Assembly: GCA_030666115.1 (NCBI GenBank)
Contig: DAOUYM010000027.1
Location: 1 to 9,572 of the forward strand
DNA: 9,572 nucleotides
Source: Candidatus Aenigmatarchaeota archaeon
GTDB lineage: Archaea > Aenigmatarchaeota > Aenigmatarchaeia > QMZP01
Direction: 5' to 3'
Shown here piece by piece: positions 1 to 6,559 of this stretch (positions are counted from its first letter, which is position 1; every line of letters starts with the position of its first letter). The translations under genes and the position numbers were made by a program. Under the pieces are notes generated by a model, which saw nothing but the letters and a program-made list of their open reading frames with translations, did not search any database and was not told the origin of the DNA.

Positions 1-3000
1 ACCACCATCCAGCCGGGGGATTCGATAGTTGATGTTGCTGCAATAGTGTTCGGTGACACTATCAACACACCCAATATCATAACCACTGTAAGAGACAGGC
101 TGCTCAATCCACTTAACGTAAGCATTCACGCGCCCGAAGGATGGTGGATAGAGATAGACCCAAGGATGTACAGCGAAGTGGATACAAGCGTGATCATATT
201 CAACAGAAACGAATCCTCACTTATCTGGTCCAACATAACTTACGACCCCTTCAACTTCACTGTCTATGCCAACGCAACCTTCAACAACGGAACAGGAACA
301 GGCGCTGACGACACCACCATTGTCCTTTACGATGACGGTACCCATGGGGATAACCAATCCGGTGACAAAACATTCTTCAATTACTTCAACTTCACTAATG
401 TATCGAATATCGGGGAATGGAACTTTACTGTATACGTATACGATAATGAAGGCTACTTCCTGAACCAGACCACCTTCATTTTCAATGTCACGGACGTCTA
501 CAACATCACCACACATATATGGAATGATACAGGATTGCCAAGGGTCATCAATGCGACTCTGAATCTGACCAATTACAGAAGGGATGTGATGATACCAGGC
601 GCCAATATAAGCTGTTTCTACGACACCACAACCATCCCTGACCAGAACATAACAGACCTTGGCGACGGAACCTACAACGTCACCTTCTATACAGGAAGCG
701 AGTATGGCCTCTACTACCTCAACTGTACCGCAACCAAGGACGGGAACACCGGGCAGAAGGCCAAGGAGTTCACCGTGGAGTCTCCACAAACACATGTGGC
801 CATAATAATGGAACCTGATGTCCTTGAGATAAGCAACATGACCCACTCCCACAACTACACCCTGAACCTGAAGGCATTCATGAACAATACAGGCAATTCA
901 TCAGCTTACGATACCAACATAACCATAACCCTGCCACCAGAGTTAAGATCCAATACCACATTCTACGATGATGTTAACACCGTCCTGGTCGAGACAGGCA
1001 AGACGAGGCACTTCAACATATCCATCCTTAACAACACGCCTGCAGGGGAGTACATAATAAACATAACAGTCAACTGGACCAACCTTAACGGAAGCCTGGG
1101 ATACAACGAGAGTTATGTTAACATAACCATATACCAAAACCCCGAGCTCAATGTCCCAGAAGACACTGTAATTGATATAATAGCTCCAGGAAACCACAGT
1201 GTGGCAGACAACTTCACAGTGATATCGTATGGTAACTACGATCTTGACAACGTCACTTTCAATGTGACCAATCCGGACAACTTCACCATAACCTTCTCCC
1301 CAACGAACATATCTACAATGACTCCTGGCCAGATCCAGGAAGTTGAGATGAACATATCTGTTCCATCTAATCAGAAAACAGGAACCTACAACATAACCAT
1401 AAATGTGTCCACCAACAACGGCGGATATGATCCCATAATACTCCAGCTAATAGTCTCAGGAACCAACATGAGCGTTGAGACGCAGCCCGATTACTATATA
1501 TCCTATGGCATAACAACATTCAGAAACGAAACCTTCAGTTTCATTGTCAACACCAGCAACACAGGCAACACCACTGCCTTCTTCACTTCCATCAATTTCA
1601 GCATTCCCCAGAACTGGACTATAATCAACCAGTCCAAATGGTGCGGCAATGTGACGAGAGGAAACTTCTGCTACGATCAGTTCAATGTCACTGTATCGAA
1701 TCTCACACCACCCGGAAACTACACAGTAAACGTAACGATAAACTGGGAGGATATAGATATTGGACTCAGGTCAAACATAACCTCTGTGGTTGTGCAGGTT
1801 GTATCGAACATAACGCTAGAAATCCCTGAGGACAGTTTTGCAGAATCTATCTGGCACGGAACAGAAGAGATCATAGGCGAGTTCAACCTAAGGTCCACTG
1901 GTAATGACCTGGTGGAGAACGTCGACTTCAATATGACAGGTCTCGAAAACTTCACCGTTGAATTCAATCAGTCCCACCCAATAAACATGAGTGCTGGTGA
2001 CTTCAGGTCAGTCGCGATAAATATCACCATCCCTTCTGGATATGAGAACGGAACCTACAACGCCACCCTTAACATAACCACCACCAACGCCGGATACAAG
2101 GAAATAAACCTTAGTGTAACAGTACCTGTGGACGGTAACTGGACCACTAACACCACGTACTATGTGCATACCCAGACCCCTGTTGAGGCTGTCCTTTGTA
2201 CTGCATTGATTTCGAATACAGGTAACATGCCGCTGAACTTCACTGTGTCTCCTGCTTCAGCCAACCACACCAACGTCAGCTCCACGAGCTTCTTCATAGG
2301 TGCTGTGAACTCAACCCTCCTGAGATTCTACTACAATGTCACGGATGTCCAGGGCCAGCAGGACTGGTACGCCAATTACACTGTAGACGCCCTTCAGGGT
2401 TACGCCAACCTGACCTCTGTGCAGATAGATGTTGTTCTGAGCAGATTCATCATGGCTGAGATAGATGTTGGGTTGAACCCGAGCATGATAGAGCAGATGG
2501 CTAGCACCACGGTTTACGTAAACGTAACAAGCCTGTCTGGCGCTACGATTTCTGGGGTTATACTAAACGTGACAATACCCAATGGAACCAGCTACAATAC
2601 AACCATGAGCCAATTGTACTGGTTCGGGTGTACTGGTTCGGGTCCAGGGTCAATGAGTTGTTGGTATTCGTCCTATCCCAGTACATGGGGTAACACCACA
2701 CTGAGGGGGAATTACACCGTGGCAGCGTCTGTGAATGATTCCATGGGTGTTAACTCCAGCAATACTTCCATACTCCAGGTCTACACCAAGTACATGGCAA
2801 TCGTGTACTCTCCGGACTGTTACCAGGGAGACAGCCAATACATATACTACAAGGCAAGGGACGCTGCTGAAGGATCGCTTCCAGGAGTCAATGTGAATCT
2901 CTCTGTTTACGATCCTGACAACCGCAGTCTTTACATATTCACTGGCCATGAATATACGACAGACTCCAACGGCGAGGTGACAGAAACCCTGTTCATTGTC

Positions 3001-4752
3001 CCATCCCACTCGTCCTCAGGCAACTACACAATCGTCAGCAATGCCTCTTACTACGATACTGACGTGGGTTTATGGATCGATAACCAGACCAACTACACCT
3101 TTTCTGTGGGTGAGGATGAGGAGCTGACAGCCAAGGTAAGCGTACCGCAGTTCGTCTACATCAATTACATGATGCCGGTCTCCATCATTATCCTGGAGGG
3201 GTACAACGAACCAGTTGATCCTGACACCATAAACCTGACCATATACAGGACAGAAGGCTACAACCTGGATCAGTGGAGGAGCCTGGATATGGGAAACCTG
3301 AACAGATCAAGCACTGGCTTCTACACCTACAATGAGGTCCTTACAAGCGGTGTCCTATCAGGATCCTATCTGGCTGTCCTCCGTGTGACCAAGGGAGACA
3401 AGGAAACCTTTGATATCTGGCCATTCAGGATATCATCCAGTGGTCCTTACGATGTCATCATAACCAGCATTGATTCAGAGGTCCAGCAGAGCGGAATTCT
3501 CAACTTCGATCTCTACGTCGAGAACATGGGAGAGGTCAGCAACACCGACGTAAACATCACCTACTGGGTTGCTGATGGCCAGACCTGGTATATGACCATG
3601 TTCCAGGCCAACATAAACGCAGGAGAGAACAAAACCTTCTCAAGAACAGCCAATATATTCAGTAACCAGCCCGTCGGAGACTATTTCCTTAACGTAAGGG
3701 TGAAGTACGACCCGACCACTGAGGCTGCTGTATCCAACGCAAGTTTCAGGGTTACAGCAGCAGGCGAGCAACCGCCCGGACCGCCTGGTGGTGGAGAGAG
3801 TGCTCCTGGTGCTCCTGCTGGTCCTGCTGGAGAGGTTGCGGGAGCCATAAGCATAACAGACTATGAGAGCGAGGTGGGTGTTGAGATAGGTGTACAGAAG
3901 CTCGTGAATGTTGTTGTCAAGAACATTGGTGGTACGGTCTTAAAGGACGTGAAGCTGGAGATATCCGGTCCTGGTGCTGACTGGATAACAGTGGAACCTG
4001 TGCTAGTGGAATCCCTGAAAACAGAATCCCAGTCAGTGTTCACACTCAGGATAATGGTTCCGAGAGGGGAATCTTCAGGCCAGTTCAGTGTAAGGATGAC
4101 AGCTGATTCCACCACAGCAAGCGACTCGAAGACATTCAATCTTTTCGTCTTCACTTCAAGGAAGGATCTCATAGAATTCGAGTTGGTGCGACTGAAGGCG
4201 AAACTGGAGGAACTCGAGAATGAGGCAGATAAGTTTGAGAATCAGGGTGTTGGTGTCTCGGATATCAGGGAGAAACTCAGCGAGGCAGATAAGAAGATAG
4301 AGATAGCTGAGGAGTATCTCAACAGGCAGCTTTACGACGCTTCCCTTGATGCTGTCTACACTGCATGGAAACTGCTTAAAGAGGCCGAGGACATGCTGGA
4401 TAAGCTAGGAGAGGGCGCGCCCATACCGTGGTGGATCATAATACTGATAATAGTAATAATTGGCATTGTTATTGCAGGATTCTTCATAAACAAGATGCTC
4501 AAGAATATGAAGACGATACTGAGGGGAAGGATGTCAGAGGCAAGAAGAGTGGCAGAGACTGTGAAGGGATCTGGTACTGAGATAGATCAACTCAAGCAAG
4601 AGAAGATGAAGACACAGAGGATGATGGATCTACTGGATGGCCAGAGGAAGCAGGGCATAATATCCAAGGAGGCCTACGACAGCCTGATAAAGAGAAGCGA
4701 AGAGAAGATGAAAGAGCTTGATAAGAAGATACGCCAAGGACTTATGAAGTGA
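1..4752 (+). CDS. Giant N-glycosylated S-layer-like surface protein, C-terminally membrane-anchored (5' partial)
   Basis: The frame is open from base 1, so the start lies upstream; the GTG at 46 is only the first internal start-like codon. The visible 1583 residues end in TGA. From N to C: a domain with a D-D-G-x-x-G-D-x4-G-D loop (nt 331-366) resembling choice-of-anchor X; a Cys-paired Ig-like domain (Cys codons at 613 and 724); duplicated COG1361-like beta domains (814-2442); a Big_1/MG2-like domain (about 2791-3108, with G-V-N and D-S-N-G motifs); a CARDB-like domain (about 3442-3762); a Pro/Gly linker (3763-3846); a NEW3-like domain (3847-4158); a charged helical stalk (4159-4422); one transmembrane helix (4429-4488); and an 87-residue cytoplasmic tail with a SHOCT-like Leu-rich, G-I-I-S-x-x-x-Y motif. 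There are about twenty N-x-S/T sequons in the first 250 visible residues. It probably projects from the cell as a type I membrane protein, as an S-layer component or adhesin. The domain names come from reading motifs, not from searches. Confidence 0.9.
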   Translation, partial: TTIQPGDSIVDVAAIVFGDTINTPNIITTVRDRLLNPLNVSIHAPEGWWIEIDPRMYSEVDTSVIIFNRNESSLIWSNITYDPFNFTVYANATFNNGTGTGADDTTIVLYDDGTHGDNQSGDKTFFNYFNFTNVSNIGEWNFTVYVYDNEGYFLNQTTFIFNVTDVYNITTHIWNDTGLPRVINATLNLTNYRRDVMIPGANISCFYDTTTIPDQNITDLGDGTYNVTFYTGSEYGLYYLNCTATKDGNTGQKAKEFTVESPQTHVAIIMEPDVLEISNMTHSHNYTLNLKAFMNNTGNSSAYDTNITITLPPELRSNTTFYDDVNTVLVETGKTRHFNISILNNTPAGEYIINITVNWTNLNGSLGYNESYVNITIYQNPELNVPEDTVIDIIAPGNHSVADNFTVISYGNYDLDNVTFNVTNPDNFTITFSPTNISTMTPGQIQEVEMNISVPSNQKTGTYNITINVSTNNGGYDPIILQLIVSGTNMSVETQPDYYISYGITTFRNETFSFIVNTSNTGNTTAFFTSINFSIPQNWTIINQSKWCGNVTRGNFCYDQFNVTVSNLTPPGNYTVNVTINWEDIDIGLRSNITSVVVQVVSNITLEIPEDSFAESIWHGTEEIIGEFNLRSTGNDLVENVDFNMTGLENFTVEFNQSHPINMSAGDFRSVAINITIPSGYENGTYNATLNITTTNAGYKEINLSVTVPVDGNWTTNTTYYVHTQTPVEAVLCTALISNTGNMPLNFTVSPASANHTNVSSTSFFIGAVNSTLLRFYYNVTDVQGQQDWYANYTVDALQGYANLTSVQIDVVLSRFIMAEIDVGLNPSMIEQMASTTVYVNVTSLSGATISGVILNVTIPNGTSYNTTMSQLYWFGCTGSGPGSMSCWYSSYPSTWGNTTLRGNYTVAASVNDSMGVNSSNTSILQVYTKYMAIVYSPDCYQGDSQYIYYKARDAAEGSLPGVNVNLSVYDPDNRSLYIFTGHEYTTDSNGEVTETLFIVPSHSSSGNYTIVSNASYYDTDVGLWIDNQTNYTFSVGEDEELTAKVSVPQFVYINYMMPVSIIILEGYNEPVDPDTINLTIYRTEGYNLDQWRSLDMGNLNRSSTGFYTYNEVLTSGVLSGSYLAVLRVTKGDKETFDIWPFRISSSGPYDVIITSIDSEVQQSGILNFDLYVENMGEVSNTDVNITYWVADGQTWYMTMFQANINAGENKTFSRTANIFSNQPVGDYFLNVRVKYDPTTEAAVSNASFRVTAAGEQPPGPPGGGESAPGAPAGPAGEVAGAISITDYESEVGVEIGVQKLVNVVVKNIGGTVLKDVKLEISGPGADWITVEPVLVESLKTESQSVFTLRIMVPRGESSGQFSVRMTADSTTASDSKTFNLFVFTSRKDLIEFELVRLKAKLEELENEADKFENQGVGVSDIREKLSEADKKIEIAEEYLNRQLYDASLDAVYTAWKLLKEAEDMLDKLGEGAPIPWWIIILIIVIIGIVIAGFFINKMLKNMKTILRGRMSEARRVAETVKGSGTEIDQLKQEKMKTQRMMDLLDGQRKQGIISKEAYDSLIKRSEEKMKELDKKIRQGLMK
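814..1140 (+). repeat. Half unit of the surface-protein domain repeat
   Basis: These codons match only the second half of the full 223-residue unit that follows. The N-T-G-N-S-S-A-Y stretch aligns with N-T-G-N-T-T-A-F in the next unit. The N-N-T-P-A-G-E-Y...N-W-T region aligns with N-L-T-P-P-G-N-Y...N-W-E. The segment therefore looks like the remnant or first half of an array built by domain duplication. The alignment was made by eye. Confidence 0.65.
1141..1809 (+). repeat. Full 223-residue surface-protein repeat unit 1
   Basis: The unit opens with a V-P-E-D-T motif. It then has a beta domain ending in G-T-Y-N-I-T-I-N-V, followed by an N-T-G-N domain holding a Cys pair (codons at about 1642 and 1669), and closes at V-V-S-N. 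The next unit starts with I-P-E-D-S at the equivalent place, so the period is 669 bp. Similarity is at protein level only, which points to an old duplication with diverged codons. Confidence 0.75.
1810..2442 (+). repeat. Diverged surface-protein repeat unit 2
   Basis: The unit begins L-E-I-P-E-D-S and contains G-T-Y-N-A-T-L-N-I-T-T-T-N-A-G-Y, matching G-T-Y-N-I-T-I-N-V-S-T-N-N-G-G-Y of unit 1. It then has S-N-T-G-N-M-P-L-N-F and ends near L-T-S-V-Q-I-D-V-V. It is about 12 residues shorter than unit 1, and the second half is the more diverged. The Cys pair of unit 1 is not kept in the same form. Confidence 0.7.
2615..2642 (+). repeat. Perfect 14-bp tandem duplication inside the surface-protein gene
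   Basis: TGTACTGGTTCGGG occurs twice in direct succession with no mismatch. Because 14 is not a multiple of three, the two copies are read in different frames: L-Y-W-F-G from the first and C-T-G-S-G from the second. Removing one copy in silico gives a TAA at 2691-2693. Adding one copy gives a TGA within about 15 codons. Either change would remove the hinge, stalk and membrane anchor. Confidence 0.9.
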
Positions 4753-4786
4753 GACCTCTTATTGGTTATGTTTAAACAAACACTCC
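4753..4786. terminator. Convergent gap with a short palindrome, possible shared terminator
   Basis: Only 34 bases separate the stop codons of two converging genes. The gap holds a T-rich stretch on the + strand and a perfect 10-bp palindrome, TGTTTAAACA (4769-4778). The palindrome is AT-rich and weak as a hairpin. T-rich ends are typical of archaeal termination, so a shared termination zone is plausible but not shown. Confidence 0.3.
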
Positions 4787-5614
4787 CTACTTGGTCAGGG
4801 ACTTCAGTTTGAAGTCCAGGAGCTCTTTTCTGGGTTCCCTGCTTTTTCTGAACATGGAGGATATCCTCGAGAAGAAGCCGTCATGCTTGTACTCCTCCCC
4901 CGCGAGGTGCGCTGCGAGTTTCATTATCTCCCTGCTGGCCTTTGATCTTGGGTTGTAGTCTATGACAGGGAGCTTGGATGCCAGGCTCTTCAGCACATTC
5001 TTATCCCTTGGTATCTGGGATATTACAGGAAGCTCTACCATCTGCTCTATTTCATGGGAAAGCAATTCGTGCCTCCCTTCCTTGCACATGTTCAATACGA
5101 TCCCGATGGGCTTGGCTCCGATTTCGTTGGCCGCGTTGAAACATTTTATGGTGTCTATCATTGGCGGGACGTATGGAGTCGTGACAAAAAGAACCTCATC
5201 ACTTGCCTGGATGCATGCCATCACTTCCCTTCCGAATCCTGGTGCACCATCCAGAAGTATTATGTCTGCGCTACCGAAGAGTTGCTTTATGTGTTTTTTC
5301 ATCTCTGCCACATCCACACCCTTGAGATCGTTGAGTGAGAGCGAGGCAGGTATTATCCTCAGCCCAGGGATACTGTAATTGTATATGGCCTTATCAATCC
5401 TCTCTTCCCCCAGAAGTACCTGATTCAGGGATATTGGGTAGTAGTACATTCCAAGATAGAGTCCCAGGTGCGAGCTGGTAACGTTGCAGTCAACTATTAT
5501 GACGTCCTTATTGAACTTGGACGCGAGCGCTGCACCAAGGTTAATAACGAGTGTGGTCTTGCCAACACCACCCTTTCCTGATATCACGCCTATTATCCTA
5601 GTCAAAGAAAACAC
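4787..5614 (-). CDS. MinD/ParA-family P-loop ATPase
   Basis: This 275-residue protein is a deviant-Walker ATPase that would dimerise on ATP and position cargo or division components, often at the membrane. The deviant Walker A K-G-G-V-G-K-T spans residues 14-20, with signature Lys14. Switch I is V-D-C-N (41-44) followed by L-G-L-Y-L-G. Switch II is D-G-A-P-G (122-126), and a base-contacting L-N follows near 174-175. The last 30 residues (from G246, G-F-F-S-R-I-S-S-M-F-R-K) could form an amphipathic, basic membrane-targeting helix like that of MinD. The GTG start is chosen because the only in-frame upstream signal is a stop (TAA at 5627-5629), and a TATA-like box lies about 31 bp upstream. The position equivalent to catalytic Asp40 of E. 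coli MinD is Asn44. It is not named minD because no MinE or MinC partner is visible; a role in positioning surface or other complexes is equally possible. Confidence 0.93.
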   Translation of the reverse strand: MFSLTRIIGVISGKGGVGKTTLVINLGAALASKFNKDVIIVDCNVTSSHLGLYLGMYYYPISLNQVLLGEERIDKAIYNYSIPGLRIIPASLSLNDLKGVDVAEMKKHIKQLFGSADIILLDGAPGFGREVMACIQASDEVLFVTTPYVPPMIDTIKCFNAANEIGAKPIGIVLNMCKEGRHELLSHEIEQMVELPVISQIPRDKNVLKSLASKLPVIDYNPRSKASREIMKLAAHLAGEEYKHDGFFSRISSMFRKSREPRKELLDFKLKSLTK

Positions 5615-5615
5615 C

Positions 5616-5634
5616 CCACACTTAATTTATGTGG
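5616..5634. promoter_or_regulatory. Inverted repeat CCACA-N9-TGTGG at the MinD-like start
   Basis: Two perfect 5-bp arms separated by 9 bp lie just upstream of the GTG start and downstream of the TATA-like box, over the expected transcription start. The spacing would suit a dimeric regulator, perhaps the neighbouring winged-helix protein. Arms this short can also arise by chance. Confidence 0.3.
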
Positions 5635-5640
5635 TAAAAC

Positions 5641-5656
5641 AATTTAAAAACCTGCC
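5641..5656 (-). promoter_or_regulatory. TATA-like promoter of the MinD-like gene
   Basis: On the - strand, TTTTTAAATT (5650-5641) fits the archaeal box A pattern. Its centre is about 31 bp before the GTG at 5614, which would give a leader of only a few bases. The preceding GGCAGG is a poor BRE, so strength is uncertain. It lies between the stop of the upstream regulator gene and this gene, so the ATPase may be transcribed both from here and by read-through. Confidence 0.5.
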
Positions 5657-5668
5657 ATTATCCTGTGG

Positions 5669-5687
5669 GTGTCTGGGTGCGTGACAC
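5669..5687 (-). terminator. Possible hairpin after the winged-helix gene
   Basis: GTGTC and GACAC form a 5-bp stem with a 9-base loop, starting about 11 bases after the regulator's TAA. On the - strand it is followed, about 20 bases on, by a run of five T (5650-5646), which is also part of the next gene's TATA-like box. This is a weak candidate for partial termination. Confidence 0.25.
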
Positions 5688-5697
5688 ACATCACCAC

Positions 5698-6357
5698 TTA
5701 CCACTTGAAAGGGTACATCAGCCTGTTGAGCTCATCCTCGTTGTTTATGATCACCGGCATACTCTTTCCTATCTCCAGGCTTATCTTCCGGATGTAGTTG
5801 AGGAGGTCCCTGTCAGAGAATATGGATACTATGGTGGATATTATCCTCATCACAACATCTGCCTTATACTTCCTTGAGAAGAGTATCATGTTCGAGAACA
5901 GGACCATCAGAAAGATGTCTGAGAACACATGATAACCATATCTACCTATGAGCTCCCTGTCGTCCTTATAAAGCACCCTTAGATTATCGAGATTGAATAT
6001 CACCCTTGAGTTATCCTTTATGAACCTCTGGATCATGGACCACTTCACGTTCAATAGGGCCACGGGATACCACTGATTTCCTGTGCCTTCTATCAGGTAC
6101 CGGTCTTTCATGTATTCCGGGATCCAGTCGAATTCTGGCTTGAGTTTCCGGCCCTCTTTCTTAAGGTAGCCTTCTTTTATCATATGAATGTACAATGGTT
6201 TCTTCAGTCCCATCTCATGATGATAAAGATAATTGGTTGTGATTCCCCACTTGTTTTGTATCTCGAAAAGTGATATTCCCTTATCTGGATTTCCCGCACA
6301 GGTCAACCAGATAATCCAGAAGTTCTTGTACTGTCTGATGTCTGTTTTTTTCTTCAT
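5698..6357 (-). CDS. Probable winged-helix transcriptional regulator
   Basis: This 219-residue protein is not recognised as a named family. Residues about 10-75 read as a winged helix-turn-helix. A first helix, Q-Y-K-N-F-W-I-I-W-L, is followed by G-I-S-L-F-E-I-Q-N-K-W-G-I-T-T-N-Y-L-Y-H as the helix-turn-helix. A third helix ends in M-I-K-E-G-Y-L-K-K-E-G-R-K as the turn into the wing; the pattern recalls PadR/MarR-like archaeal regulators. The remaining 140 residues are mixed helical, with a hydrophobic helix around Y-H-V-F-S-D-I-F-L-M-V-L-F-S-N-M-I-L-F that is more likely a dimer core than a membrane span. No ligand site is obvious. The ATG start is fixed by an in-frame TGA directly upstream and by a TATA box at the leaderless distance. 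It is divergent from the coiled-coil gene and 83 bp upstream of the MinD-like gene on the same strand, so both are plausible targets. Confidence 0.8.
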   Translation of the reverse strand: MKKKTDIRQYKNFWIIWLTCAGNPDKGISLFEIQNKWGITTNYLYHHEMGLKKPLYIHMIKEGYLKKEGRKLKPEFDWIPEYMKDRYLIEGTGNQWYPVALLNVKWSMIQRFIKDNSRVIFNLDNLRVLYKDDRELIGRYGYHVFSDIFLMVLFSNMILFSRKYKADVVMRIISTIVSIFSDRDLLNYIRKISLEIGKSMPVIINNEDELNRLMYPFKW

Positions 6358-6380
6358 TCAGTTAATAATTGTACGAAAGT

Positions 6381-6396
6381 AATATAAGTTTTTCGA
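6381..6396 (-). promoter_or_regulatory. BRE plus TATA box of the regulator gene (leaderless)
   Basis: Read on the - strand, GAAAAA followed by CTTATATT is a textbook archaeal BRE/TATA pair. The box centre (about 6384) is 27-28 bp before the A of the ATG at 6357. Transcription should therefore start at or within a few bases of the start codon, giving a leaderless mRNA with no Shine-Dalgarno site. None is seen. Confidence 0.75.
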
Positions 6397-6400
6397 AAAA
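6389..6400. promoter_or_regulatory. Perfect 12-bp palindrome TTTTTCGAAAAA over the BRE
   Basis: The palindrome covers the BRE of the regulator gene and touches its TATA box. A bound protein there would block TFB/TBP, the usual layout for autorepression in archaea. A further CGAAA half-site lies at 6374-6378 on the other side of the TATA box, so CGAAA/TTTCG arms also bracket the box (6374-6378 and 6391-6395). The binder is unproven; the winged-helix protein is the obvious candidate. Confidence 0.45.
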
Positions 6401-6513
6401 ATTAACAAAAGACGTATTTCCCTCCCAGGCCGTGCTGACGACGTTTCTTAAAAAAACCAAAAAAAACACAAAAAGTTAGTACAAATATACTATTAAATAG
6501 GTATAAAAACCCA

Positions 6514-6521
6514 TTTATATA
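6514..6521 (+). promoter_or_regulatory. TATA box of the coiled-coil gene
   Basis: TTTATATA is an exact match to the archaeal box A consensus. Its centre predicts transcription start near 6543-6545, leaving a leader of about 15-17 bases that contains the GGTGGTG ribosome site. A second, weaker TATA-like string, GTATAAAAA, lies at 6501-6509. Confidence 0.7.
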
Positions 6522-6550
6522 CACCTTTTAATTATAAAGTACAGAATAAC

Positions 6551-6557
6551 GGTGGTG
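6551..6557 (+). promoter_or_regulatory. Ribosome binding site of the coiled-coil gene
   Basis: GGTGGTG ends 2 bases before the ATG at 6560. Its GGTG elements can pair with the CACC of the archaeal 16S anti-Shine-Dalgarno end. It supports this ATG as the start and contrasts with the leaderless arrangement of the two - strand genes. Confidence 0.6.
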
Positions 6558-6559
6558 CT

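Larger units (their letters stand above)
6358..6559. other. Divergent intergenic region
   Basis: These 202 bp hold both divergent promoters. Between them lies a short GC-richer patch (about 6420-6443), then an A-rich run on the + strand (about 6449-6475) and an imperfectly spaced inverted repeat, CTATT-A-AATAG (6490-6500), just upstream of the + promoter. No credible small ORF or structured RNA was identified in it. Confidence 0.6.

Noticed and set aside
430..441. Perfect palindrome GTATACGTATAC
   Set aside because: It encodes V-Y-V-Y in a beta strand inside the gene. It is likely a by-product of codon choice, with no regulatory context.
217..852. 211-codon open frame on the - strand opposite the surface protein
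   Set aside because: It is opposite a strongly supported coding frame with clear domain motifs and shows no recognisable domain.
3763..3846. Collagen-like domain
   Set aside because: The Pro/Gly/Ala stretch is under 30 residues and lacks a strict G-x-y period. It fits a flexible hinge better.
6420..6475. GC-richer patch followed by an A-rich run, considered as a small RNA with terminator
   Set aside because: The run is A-rich on the + strand, so it is not a + terminator. No stable stem or C/D or H/ACA box set could be made.
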